A DNA stretch of 15,403 nt from positions 1 to 15,403 of the forward strand of contig JAGZSY010000066.1 of assembly GCA_018380885.1 (NCBI GenBank), read 5' to 3'. The notes beneath the pieces are model-generated. The model was not told the DNA's origin. It did no database searches and saw only the letters and a list, made by a program, of their open reading frames with translations. This document shows, one piece after another, positions 8,001 to 13,559 of the stretch (positions are counted from its first letter, which is position 1; every line of letters starts with the position of its first letter). Both the position numbers and the translations under genes were made by a program. This DNA is from Enterocloster asparagiformis. GTDB lineage: Bacteria > Bacillota > Clostridia > Lachnospirales > Lachnospiraceae.

Positions 8001-8367
8001 AGGCGTCCTGTCCCGGTACGCCGTCCAGAATGGAACCCTTGCCGGAACCATCTACAAAGGTGCCGTCCGAGTATTTCACATTCCGGCTCATGGCCGTCTG
8101 GCCATCCCTGGTATATTCCGGGGTGCGGAACACGATAAAGGAAGTCTGCTGCTTGCAGACTTTGCAGTTAAAGGTTTCGTGGGTCACGGTGGCGTTGGCG
8201 TCCAGTTCGTTGGTGCGGTTGTTGGCCTCCTGCCAGTTCTCAGCGGGGTCGTGGTAACTGTCCTGCTGGGCGGCAAAGGCGGTGGGCACCATGCCGACGC
8301 ACAGAACCACGGCCAGCAGCAGGGCCGTCATGCGCTTCAGGCCATGCCTGGTTGTCTTGCTTTTCAA
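5098..8367 (-). CDS. Large secreted surface protein with Cys-rich repeats and three C-terminal SLH domains
   Basis: About 1089 aa from a TTG start at 8365-8367, chosen because a perfect AAAGGAGG lies 9 bases upstream; any earlier start would translate the ribosome binding site itself. Residues ~13-33 are a signal peptide (LLLAVVLCVGMVPTAFA). Residues ~65-240 contain four CxxC pairs. Residues ~334-362 hold 10 cysteines in 29 residues. From ~366 to ~660 there are 7-8 repeats of about 35-40 aa of the form TCT..G.T...C..CG....GH. Residues ~670-870 are acidic beta-rich repeats (GNITVTLPDGTDMDEDNRITVTV) resembling Ig/Cna-B-like stalk domains. Residues ~876-1089 hold three SLH modules (YGYTDGTFGPERSMSRSEAA; VGYNDRTYRGDKAITRAEF; EGYGDGTFRADDPIDRAE). 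SLH domains bind pyruvylated wall polymer, so the protein is displayed on the cell surface. Adhesion, mating or metal binding are possible roles; none is shown. Confidence 0.85.
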   Translation of the reverse strand: MKSKTTRHGLKRMTALLLAVVLCVGMVPTAFAAQQDSYHDPAENWQEANNRTNELDANATVTHETFNCKVCKQQTSFIVFRTPEYTRDGQTAMSRNVKYSDGTFVDGSGKGSILDGVPGQDAYYTAYHWTKAVCETCGSINTNMAKTDYGYLKNVYWLYDCANNFFEELPETQTIEQADSEYHRVITTSGEYCGFCYGTFKEENSTLERHHMENAIRPELAHDRFVEMDTCADCGYAETSYTAAKAVIADYFGVVDGQPHTVTVSDLSEAGVTTAIRYGHSADACTLTSAPNYTEAGDYPVYYEITYTYHDTDMVEDGVAYVHLRDETTTEDGSCSCGCGNPDCGCQDPDCDGCCCDDKGCGENHNWTLLDSVDPTCLTLGYDRYLCVDCGMIEKRDYEAALGHAYQSVVIRDATCEVPGKTIDICERCGNVKETDLPQTEHEFSTTVIPATCTSPGYTLRECTVCGERHIEDITAALPHNYVSKTTPATCEGGGRTLHICEGCGSSFITDYTDPLGHSWDEGKEITGATCTGEGMTEYTCVRCGATRLEGDEAAGHIPGDPATCTDPQLCTRCGAVIENALGHDYAEEVTEPTCTEMGYTTYTCTRCGDAYKGDYTEAAGHKPGDWIIDKEPTTDSEGSKHRECEVCGEKLEEETIEKIYNQATTDSKGEAVVGGYLVIVTDTDTKDPVSNAIVTLHADDTLSIRLPNSRQLDYADQTTVTVLLTKDKSAVEGMFVTMTDKHDNYCAGNTDSNGQVTVPGTSGKTNEDGNTTVGWEDEDGDRWTLTVTVEDYETGRPIEDAEVSIGKGGNITVTLPDGTDMDEDNRITVTVTDNERDPQEGVTVIVKGDLGQSERGETDEDGKLTVPAVTETEYHGAYIYGYTDGTFGPERSMSRSEAAAIFARLLSDRLDERIPSGNNVKFKDIDPDMWYAGYVEYLTGYGVAVGYNDRTYRGDKAITRAEFTAMAARFFDVYGDGAEEIMEQYEGFDDVSDGYWAAEYIKDAAIHGWVEGYGDGTFRADDPIDRAEVVTIVNRLLGREADEDYIADNHRRLVMFPDVSSRHWAYYNVLEAANAHTAILTAPETWDK

Positions 8368-8376
8368 GCGTTCTTT

Positions 8377-8384
8377 CCTCCTTT
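8377..8384 (-). promoter_or_regulatory. Ribosome binding site fixing the TTG start of the SLH protein
   Basis: Minus-strand AAAGGAGG, 9 nt before TTG 8367. It decides the start: the in-frame extension upstream reads HKRRKER across the AAAGGAGG itself and has no ribosome binding site of its own. Confidence 0.8.
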
Positions 8385-8428
8385 TGTGTAGAAATTGCTG
8401 GTTCAGGTTTTTATTTTCGTTTACTTGG

Positions 8429-9322
8429 TCACCGCCCCCTTTCCCGGAACTGCTGCACAAAGGTCAGATAGGCGTTCCAGTCCTTCCGGGAGGGAGGGGA
8501 CAGCGTCTGCACGACATATCCCTCCGCCGCGTATTTCCGGCCCATGCGCTCCGCGGCCTCCTGGCCGGGGCGGTCGTGATCCAGGCACAGGACAACCTTC
8601 CGCACTGTGGGATGCTCCCGAAGAAACACCGACAGGGCGCGGTCATCCAGGCAGCACAGGGCAAGTGCATTGCTGTGGAACTCCCGGTGCAAAGTGCAGT
8701 AACTCATGAGGTCGATAGGTGCCTCGAACACATACACGGTCCTGCTGTCCGGGGCATACGGCAGTCGGAAACCGATGGATTTGTCGCTGCCGGCGGCGTC
8801 GCCCTTGAAACCGCTGCCGTCCCGGTCGTAGGTGCCCCGCAGGCTGGCGAAGGCAGCCTTGCCGTCCCTGTCATACCCTACGAACACGCAGTTGTGATGC
8901 TCGGAGTCCTCATACAGCAGTCCTGCGGAAATAAAACTCCGAATAATCTGGGGAGAAACCCCGCGCTTTTTCAGGTAGGCGTACACTCGGCGGGCATCGG
9001 TGTGCCTGGGCGGCAATGCAAACGGTTTCGGCGGTTCCGGCGCCTGCTCAGTTTGCCTGCTCCGCTCCGCGGGGGCGTCCCTGGCGCGGCCGTGGAATGC
9101 CAGCAGATCCTCCACCGCCTCCGGGAAACTTCTGCCGCAAAAATGCTGTAGGAAGGTGATGGCATCCCCGCCCACTCTCTCGGAGTAGCGATACCAGGTG
9201 CGGCGGTTCTTGATCCGCAGGCTGTCCATCTCCTTGGTGGAGTAGTAGCGGCCTATCCGCGTCACGGTGTAGCCGAGAGACGCCAGCAGGTCCGGCAGGT
9301 CCGTCCCACGGGCAATCTCCAA
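8429..9322 (-). CDS. Primase-like protein, DUF3991/Toprim type
   Basis: About 297 aa from TTG 9322. Residues ~42-73 (TWYRYSERVGGDAITFLQHFCGRSFPEAV) resemble the CHC2 zinc-finger core of DnaG-like primases but without the zinc cysteines, as in the DUF3991 family. A linker (~80-110) is followed by a Toprim domain: VFVGYDRDGKAAFASLRG, then TVYVFEAPIDLMSY with the catalytic Glu200, and VVLCLDHDRPGQEA with Asp248/Asp250. Such proteins are usual on conjugative elements and are thought to prime the transferred strand. The annotated TTG has an ill-placed site; the frame is open upstream and a GGAGG stands 7 nt before an in-frame ACG at 9359-9361 (product TSEQRANRFTEQELEIA), which looks like the natural N-terminus. 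The gene is followed 61 bp later by the SLH gene. Confidence 0.8.
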   Translation of the reverse strand: MEIARGTDLPDLLASLGYTVTRIGRYYSTKEMDSLRIKNRRTWYRYSERVGGDAITFLQHFCGRSFPEAVEDLLAFHGRARDAPAERSRQTEQAPEPPKPFALPPRHTDARRVYAYLKKRGVSPQIIRSFISAGLLYEDSEHHNCVFVGYDRDGKAAFASLRGTYDRDGSGFKGDAAGSDKSIGFRLPYAPDSRTVYVFEAPIDLMSYCTLHREFHSNALALCCLDDRALSVFLREHPTVRKVVLCLDHDRPGQEAAERMGRKYAAEGYVVQTLSPPSRKDWNAYLTFVQQFRERGR

Positions 9323-9358
9323 CTCCTGTTCTGTGAAACGATTGGCTCTCTGTTCCGA

Positions 9359-9373
9359 CGTTTTCTCACCTCC
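9359..9373 (-). promoter_or_regulatory. Strong ribosome binding site facing an ACG codon (possible non-AUG start)
   Basis: Minus-strand GGAGG (9369-9373) lies 7 nt before ACG (9359-9361), in frame with the Toprim gene. No ATG, GTG or TTG occurs in that frame between the preceding stop and 9322. The same GGAGGTG also offers a GTG in another frame, but that ORF ends after about 35 codons at 9262 and looks like nothing. Confidence 0.45.
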
Positions 9374-9391
9374 GGTTCTCTTGTGAAACAG

Positions 9392-9428
9392 ACCGCCCGG
9401 AACGTCCCTGTCGGGCGCTCCGGGCGGT
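9392..9428 (-). other. Intergenic hairpin before the primase-like gene
   Basis: A perfect 10-bp inverted repeat, ACCGCCCGGA (9392-9401) and its complement (9419-9428), with a 17-nt loop, lies between the zinc-ribbon gene and the primase-like gene. Only a TTT follows in minus-strand sense, so a true terminator is doubtful. It may stabilise or attenuate the transcript just upstream of the ribosome binding site at 9369-9373. Confidence 0.45.
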
Positions 9429-9442
9429 TCTGGGATCCTGAT

Positions 9443-9766
9443 TTACTTGGTTGTTCTCTTCCTGGGTGGCCGCTCCACATACTCGGAGATGTCGCAGTCG
9501 CAGCTGATGAGCTGCCCTCCGCACACCGGGCACCGCTCCGCATCACACCCCACATGGTGGTAATGCCCAGGCCTGGCGCCGCAATCGTGGCAGCGGGCAT
9601 CGCCATGCGCCATGCCATCCTCGCCGTACTTAATGCGGCGGTAGTACCGGTTGCCGCATTTCACATGGGTCCAGGTGCAGCCGTCCGCTTTCAGCATCCG
9701 CTGGCCGCAAGCCCTGCAGGGCGCTCCGCCGGCCGCAATCATGGCCTCCAGTTCATTCTGCCACAT
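9443..9766 (-). CDS. Zinc-ribbon protein of unknown function
   Basis: A 107-aa protein from ATG 9764-9766, chosen because AAGGAGG lies about 8 nt upstream; the longer reading frame would run through that site. It has many paired cysteines: C17xxC20, C30 and C37, C59xxC62, C74, C79xxC82, and C89xC91, enough for two or three treble-clef or ribbon zinc sites. The C-terminus is basic ([10 protein letters not shown]). The start overlaps the end of the double-RHH gene by 14 bp, so translation is likely coupled. Position between a DNA-binding protein and a primase-like protein suggests a nucleic-acid-binding accessory, possibly supplying the zinc module that the adjacent primase-like protein lacks; this is inference. 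Confidence 0.7.
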   Translation of the reverse strand: MWQNELEAMIAAGGAPCRACGQRMLKADGCTWTHVKCGNRYYRRIKYGEDGMAHGDARCHDCGARPGHYHHVGCDAERCPVCGGQLISCDCDISEYVERPPRKRTTK

Positions 9767-10184
9767 TCTTGGCTCCTCCTTCCGTTTCTTCAGCCTCCCA
9801 GGACGGGGCGCTGTCTGCCGGCTCATCTATGGGATCCAGCGTGTCAGTTGGTGCGCCGGGATCGGCATCCGCTGTTTCCTGCTCCCACCGCTCCAGAGCG
9901 TCCTCGATCAGCCCAATCACGAACTCCTTCTGGGTCACTTTCCGGCCCTGGCGCTCATTCTCGTGGGCCAGATAGTCCTTGATCCGCTGGAACAGGTCCT
10001 CACTGATTTGAAATGCCATTGTCCTTGTCTGTGCCATGTCTTTTTTTCCTCCATTTTCATAGTAGTTGGTAAGTAGTCCCGTGATGTACTCGCTGAGGGA
10101 CTGGTTTGCCGCGACGCGCTCCGCCGTCACCCTGGCATGCAGGGATTCCGGGATTTGGCATGAGAGGCCCTTGGTCTGCTCCAT
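9753..10184 (-). CDS. Tandem double ribbon-helix-helix protein
   Basis: A 143-aa protein from ATG 10182-10184, chosen for the AGGAGG 9 nt upstream; an earlier ATG lies on the far side of that site. It carries two RHH-like modules in a row: residues ~4-44 ([32 protein letters not shown]) and ~50-103 ([23 protein letters not shown] ... [17 protein letters not shown]), each with a short strand and two helices, followed by an acidic disordered tail. RHH proteins normally act as dimers of one module, so a covalent pair is unusual. The join (NGGKKDM) is encoded by GGAGG, seven As, GAC and ATG, that is, a complete internal ribosome binding site and start, suggesting either a fusion of two adjacent genes or a second product of about 94 aa. 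Likely a repressor or accessory DNA-binding protein. Confidence 0.75.
   Translation of the reverse strand: MEQTKGLSCQIPESLHARVTAERVAANQSLSEYITGLLTNYYENGGKKDMAQTRTMAFQISEDLFQRIKDYLAHENERQGRKVTQKEFVIGLIEDALERWEQETADADPGAPTDTLDPIDEPADSAPSWEAEETEGGAKNVAE
10035..10052 (-). promoter_or_regulatory. Internal ribosome binding site and ATG inside the double-RHH gene
   Basis: GGAGG at 10048-10052 is 10 nt before the in-frame ATG at 10035-10037, exactly at the junction of the two RHH modules. It could initiate a short product containing only the second module and the acidic tail. Confidence 0.45.
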
Positions 10185-10218
10185 GTCTGACTGCCTCCTT
10201 TTCTTGATTTGCAACGCA

Positions 10219-10224
10219 AGTATA
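10219..10224 (-). promoter_or_regulatory. Possible -10 box upstream of the double-RHH gene
   Basis: TATACT on the minus strand lies 34 bp before the ATG at 10184, in the short gap after the DinG-like gene. The hexamer 17 bp further upstream (TGGCTT) is a poor -35, so this is tentative. Confidence 0.25.
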
Positions 10225-10297
10225 GCCGGAAAGCATCACGAAAGCCATTACCAACACCACCAAGGAATGGCGAACAGACGCAGCAAAGGCAACAATT

Positions 10298-12229
10298 TCA
10301 TCCTGCGTTGGGGAGCCGGAAATAGCCGGCGTCCTTGTGGGCACGGTAGAAATGTTCCACGGCCCGCAGGCTGCCCGTCACCGGCATCCCCGGCAGGGCC
10401 TCTGCCATGCTCTGGAAATATCTCCGGCCGCGGGCGGCGCGGGGATCCAGCACAGCGACAACGCAGGTGTCCGTTTCTGTGCGGATGGCCCGGCCAAAGC
10501 CCTGCCGCAGTTTGATCTGCATTTCCGGGACAACGACGGAGCGCAGGAACTCCCGCAGGTTCGGGTAGTCCTCCCGCTCTTTTTCTTTTACAGCGTCCGG
10601 GTAGGCGAAGGGCAGGCATGGGATGATGAGCATGGACACGCCGTCGCCAGCGAAGTCCAGCCCCTCCCACGCCGCGCCGGTGGCCAGCAGGATACTGCCG
10701 GGAGCGGCGCGAAATGCCGCCAGGGTGAGGGCCGGGCGTTTGCCCATCGTAAATACAGGGAAGGGCAGCGCCGCGGCCTGCAGCCGTTCCTTGACCGCCG
10801 ACATGGCGAAGTAGGAAGTGAACAGCACCAGGGCGTGGCCGTGGGATGCCGCCGCCAGCTGCCGGATCTGTGCGGCCAGCCGGTCGTAGTAGTCCGCCGC
10901 GTCCAGCGGGATCGGGTCCGGGGGAAGATAGAGGAGGCAGTTGTGCTGATAGTCAAAGGGTGACGGACACACAGTTTCCGTCACGGGCCGTTCCCCTGTC
11001 AGGCCGGCGGCGGTGCGGAACCGGCTGAAATCCTTCCCAACGGCAAGGGTGCCGGAGGTCAGGACAATGGGCTGTTCCTGCCGCCAGAGCGTGGCCTGGA
11101 GCTGCGCGGCCAGTTCCGACACCGTGCCGCACAGCATGGCCCCGCCGTGGTCGTCGTCTGCCGCGTAGAAGATCATCTCGGGATTCCCCAGGTAAAAGAG
11201 GGATACTGTGGAGGCGACGGCGGACAGCAGGCGCCAGGTTTCCCTGGTCAGCAGGCCCTCCAGCTGCCGGCAGATCACCGTCAGGACCTGATGCGGCCGC
11301 TCCAGGAACATCTGGTAGGCGTCAAATCCGGCCCCTTCCTCCACCGGGAGCGACAGTTTCTCCGCCAGCGGCTCCACGGCCTCGGACAGCAGTTCCGCCG
11401 CGAGGACATACCGCTCCACATGCAGGCTGCGGATCAGCTCCGCAAAGTCCTGGGCATTCAGCGTTACGCCGAACATCTGCCGTGCGGTTTCCGGCAGCTT
11501 GTGGGCCTCGTCTATGATGATGGCCGCGCTGTCCGGCAGGAGGGGCTTTTTCTTTTGGCTGCGGTGGATGAGGTCCGCCAGCAGGAGGTTGTGGTTGCAG
11601 ATCTGAACCGTGTACTGCCCGCTCTGGCAGGCGTCCAGGAAACAGCGGTATCGGCAGTCCTTCCGCCGGCAATTACACCGCTTGGGAACGCAGATCCGCC
11701 CCCGGTCATAACTGCTCATCCCGGACAGCTGGTCCAGATCCAGCACATGCCAGGCGGTGTGCAGGGCTTGGCGGGCGGCGGGATTCTTATGGCTGCCCTC
11801 CACCTGACGGACCCGCCGTTCCAGCCGGGCGTCGCAGGCGTAGTGAGCCTTGCCCTTGCGGATGACCGCCTCAATGGGCGCGGAGATCAGCCCCTCGGAC
11901 AGCAGCACGCTGGACAGCAGGGGCAGGTACTCCTTCTGGATGGCGCTCTGCAGCGCGATGCTGGAGGTGGAGATCAGGATAGGACGCTGCGGTTTACCCT
12001 CTGCCGCCCGGCACTTGCCATGCAGGATGCCGGCGGTCAGGTAGGCGAAGGTCTTGCCGATGCCGGTCCCCGCGTCGCACAGGGCGATGCTGCCGTCCAG
12101 CATGGCGTCCAGGATGCTGTGACACAGCCGGATCTGTTCCGGCCGCTCCGCCATGCCCCTCTGAGGCAATAGGGTTTTAAAAATATAGTCGATTTCCTCA
12201 TGGGCCTTTTCATGGGTATATTTCTTCAT
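10298..12229 (-). CDS. dinG: DinG-like Fe-S superfamily 2 DNA helicase
   Basis: A 643-aa helicase from ATG 12227-12229 (MKKYTHEKAHEEIDYIF) behind AAAGGACGG. Walker A is at residues 52-60 (DAGTGIGKT), DEAH at 240-243 (IIIDEAHKL), motif V at the segment LLATGAAWEGLDFAGDG, and motif VI at QGFGRAIRT near the C-terminus. Between Walker A and DEAH are cysteines 132, 180, 185, 187, 192, 196, 201 and 211, the place of the XPD/DinG iron-sulfur domain, although there are more of them than the four needed. DinG enzymes unwind 5' to 3', including forked and RNA-DNA structures. On an element it probably serves replication or transfer of the circle. The frame stays open 37 codons upstream (to 12340, with CPHC-x7-GEC), but no ribosome binding site supports that longer form. 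Confidence 0.88.
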   Translation of the reverse strand: MKKYTHEKAHEEIDYIFKTLLPQRGMAERPEQIRLCHSILDAMLDGSIALCDAGTGIGKTFAYLTAGILHGKCRAAEGKPQRPILISTSSIALQSAIQKEYLPLLSSVLLSEGLISAPIEAVIRKGKAHYACDARLERRVRQVEGSHKNPAARQALHTAWHVLDLDQLSGMSSYDRGRICVPKRCNCRRKDCRYRCFLDACQSGQYTVQICNHNLLLADLIHRSQKKKPLLPDSAAIIIDEAHKLPETARQMFGVTLNAQDFAELIRSLHVERYVLAAELLSEAVEPLAEKLSLPVEEGAGFDAYQMFLERPHQVLTVICRQLEGLLTRETWRLLSAVASTVSLFYLGNPEMIFYAADDDHGGAMLCGTVSELAAQLQATLWRQEQPIVLTSGTLAVGKDFSRFRTAAGLTGERPVTETVCPSPFDYQHNCLLYLPPDPIPLDAADYYDRLAAQIRQLAAASHGHALVLFTSYFAMSAVKERLQAAALPFPVFTMGKRPALTLAAFRAAPGSILLATGAAWEGLDFAGDGVSMLIIPCLPFAYPDAVKEKEREDYPNLREFLRSVVVPEMQIKLRQGFGRAIRTETDTCVVAVLDPRAARGRRYFQSMAEALPGMPVTGSLRAVEHFYRAHKDAGYFRLPNAG

Positions 12230-12630
12230 GGATACTTCCGTCCTTTTATCTTTTTTCGTGTTCCCATCGTATTCGCACTCGCCCCCCCGATGGGTTCGGG
12301 AACAATGCGGGCAGGCCCCTGGCCGGGGCCTCACGGGCATATTTCCGGGATCTCTACTGCTTTCAATCCCGGAGCAGCGCCGCCTGTCTTACGCGCAGGC
12401 CGTGCTTGGTGTGTCATTATTCGAGCCGTTCCATCTCTTGTCCGGCCTGCCAGGGCCGACCGCAGGCTGGATCGCTCGCCGGCCGCTGGGGCCGGGTCTT
12501 GGCGCGCGCTGTGGGGTGGGTACGGCTGCGTGTTACCCGCATTGCTGGTATGCACTTTTCAAGGAGCAGCGAAGGGGGAGGTATTTCCCCCTTTCGCTGT
12601 CCTCCCGAAAAAGGGGCTGGGTGAATACCC
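12230..12630. other. 400-bp non-coding, hairpin-rich spacer between the sigma-like gene and dinG
   Basis: I see no convincing gene here on either strand. The stretch is rich in inverted repeats: 12260-12303 (GTTCCC/GGGAAC outer arms with CCCATCG/CGATGGG inside, in the dinG leader); 12314-12330 (GGCCCC/GGGGCC); 12344-12373 (perfect 8-bp stem TCCGGGAT/ATCCCGGA, 14-nt loop); about 12382-12400 (GCCTG/CAGGC); and 12568-12598 (AGCGAA-GGGGGA paired with TCCCCC-TTCGCT with a single bulge, 6-nt loop). None is followed by a T run, so they are not ordinary terminators. A structured RNA, an mRNA leader, or a single-strand origin or transfer site are all possible. Confidence 0.5.
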
Positions 12631-13044
12631 TCACGCCGCAAATTTTTCAAAATATTTTTTCATGTCCCGCAGGATCCGGTCCCTGCGCTTGATGACGGCC
12701 CGCTGGGTCACGCCGATTCGCCGGGCGTATTCTCTGGTGGAGAGGCGGTCATAAAACAGCGCGGTGATGAGCTGCCTGTCCCGGTCCTCCAAGGCGATAA
12801 GCGCCGCCAGCAGCAGGCTGGTCAGTTCTTCCCGCTCCCGTTCCGACTCCCGTGCAAGGACGCAGTCCTCGGCGCTGGGCGCCGTTTCCGCGCCCACATA
12901 GTCCGGCAAAACGCCGTCCTCTGCCAGCTGTTCCATGGAGAGGACCTTGCCAGTGGGCAGATCCTCGCTGAGATACCGCTCCCGCCGGTCCATCTGGGCA
13001 TACGCCGCGAATACGTCCTCTGTGACCGCCACATCTCCTGCCAT
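12631..13044 (-). CDS. Small sigma-70-like factor (region 4 type)
   Basis: About 137 aa from ATG 13042-13044. The C-terminal half is a sigma region 4: LLLAALIALEDRDRQLITALFYD, then a helix-turn-helix (STREYARRIGVTQRAVIKRRDRILRDMKKYF). The N-terminal half (TEDVFAAYAQMDRRERYLSEDLPTGKVLSMEQLAEDG) is of the kind seen in short sigma-like proteins of clostridial mobile elements; a normal region 2 is not evident. The start is uncertain. GTG 13107 in the same frame has no ribosome binding site; the good GGAG (13062-13065) is 9 nt from an ATG at 13050-13052 that is out of frame by one base in a run of six As. It sits after the T7 terminator and before the structured spacer, so it may direct transcription of the downstream block; that is inference. 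Confidence 0.75.
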   Translation of the reverse strand: MAGDVAVTEDVFAAYAQMDRRERYLSEDLPTGKVLSMEQLAEDGVLPDYVGAETAPSAEDCVLARESEREREELTSLLLAALIALEDRDRQLITALFYDRLSTREYARRIGVTQRAVIKRRDRILRDMKKYFEKFAA

Positions 13045-13049
13045 TTTTT

Positions 13050-13065
13050 CATGGTTGTGATCTCC
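13050..13065 (-). promoter_or_regulatory. Ribosome binding site and ATG out of frame with the sigma-like gene
   Basis: Minus-strand GGAG (13062-13065), 9 nt, then ATG (13050-13052) followed by six As and TGG. The ATG reads an unrelated frame (MKKWQEMW); the sigma frame begins at the ATG formed by the last A of the run. One additional A would give MKKMAGDVAVTEDVF in the sigma frame. Confidence 0.5.
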
Positions 13066-13181
13066 AATCTCAGATTTTTTAGGAAAAACTTCTGAGTTGG
13101 CGATCACGGGTATTTCGCTATGTAGGGCTGCCAGGCGTTCCGCATATCGTGCCTTTCCGCTGTTCTGCCGCGGAAAAGCGC

Positions 13182-13227
13182 AAAAAAAGAGCCTTACAGC
13201 ACAGCAGAACTGCTGCCTGTAAGGCTC
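13182..13227 (-). terminator. Strong intrinsic terminator after the 66-aa zinc-ribbon gene
   Basis: An 11-bp perfect stem (13189-13199 with 13217-13227, GAGCCTTACAG) continues through a one-sided bulge into a further 6-bp stem (CAGCAG/CTGCTG, 2-nt gap). In minus-strand sense it is followed directly by seven Ts (13182-13188). It would end the transcript from the zinc-ribbon gene before the sigma-like gene. A second small hairpin (13154-13160 with 13170-13176, TTTCCGC/GCGGAAA) follows in the same leader. Confidence 0.85.
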
Positions 13228-13304
13228 CGAACACGGTGGATCCCGCTGCTGATGCGGGCGGTTGGTGCGCTTGACGAGGTCGATACTCTATATTTTATTT
13301 GCTT

Positions 13305-13505
13305 TTAGGAATATCCGGTCTTTTCAAAGGAGATGCCGATCTGCAGCCCACACTTGGGGCATTTGGAGAACAACTCCGCCTTGTCCGCATGCTCCGGGCC
13401 GTAGAGGCGCAGGCGCCCCGGATCCACGTCGGCCGCGGCGTCAATCACACGCCCGCGGCCGCACACAGGGCAGCGCACCGCACGGGTCCTTTTTATCTGT
13501 TGCAT
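13305..13505 (-). CDS. 66-aa zinc-ribbon protein, probable XRE-regulon member
   Basis: A short protein from ATG 13505 behind an excellent AAGGAGG. Cysteines C12xxC15 and C49xxC52 (CPVC and CPKC) form one zinc ribbon; the start is basic (MQQIKRTRAVR) as in nucleic-acid-binding proteins. It lies directly downstream of a perfect 9-bp-arm palindrome (13523-13546) of the same core as that at the xre promoter, and is followed by a T7 terminator. It is therefore likely to be a separately controlled small transcript, repressed by the XRE protein. I do not recognise a named family; a transcription regulator or antirepressor are possible guesses. Confidence 0.7.
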   Translation of the reverse strand: MQQIKRTRAVRCPVCGRGRVIDAAADVDPGRLRLYGPEHADKAELFSKCPKCGLQIGISFEKTGYS

Positions 13506-13522
13506 GGCGTTCCTCCTTGCAA

Positions 13523-13546
13523 AGTGTTCTCTATTTTGAGAACACT
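13523..13546. promoter_or_regulatory. Palindromic operator upstream of the 66-aa zinc-ribbon gene
   Basis: Perfect inverted repeat with 9-bp arms (AGTGTTCTC and GAGAACACT) around a 6-nt AT spacer, 17 bp before the start codon. The core GTTCTC-N6-GAGAAC is identical to that at 14573-14590 in the xre promoter region. A TAAAAT at 13557-13562 on the minus strand is a possible -10 at a similar distance to that of the xre promoter. No T run follows, so it is not a terminator. Confidence 0.7.
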
Positions 13547-13559
13547 ACGGTAAAAAATT

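Noticed and set aside
6442..8391. A 649-codon open frame on the plus strand, and other long plus-strand frames (for example 5137-6414, 3093-3911, 11147-12172)
   Set aside because: They are antisense shadows of clear minus-strand genes, produced by high G+C and codon bias; their compositions (Gly/Ala/Val/His-rich, no motif) resemble no protein family and most lack ribosome binding sites.
9333..9389. Two GTGAAAC segments (9333-9339 and 9383-9389) that equal half of the parS site
   Set aside because: Neither is followed by the complementary half needed for a parS palindrome; with a ParB-like gene nearby they are tempting, but two half-sites are weak evidence.
10041..10052. GGAGG plus seven As in the double-RHH gene as a programmed frameshift site
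   Set aside because: The zero frame is already open throughout and encodes both modules; the -1 frame ends within a few codons. The run is better explained as an internal ribosome binding site.
12417..12650. Short minus-strand frames in the spacer after the sigma-like gene as coding genes
   Set aside because: They are low-complexity Arg/Pro/Ala-rich, lack ribosome binding sites, and one overlaps the end of the sigma gene in another frame.
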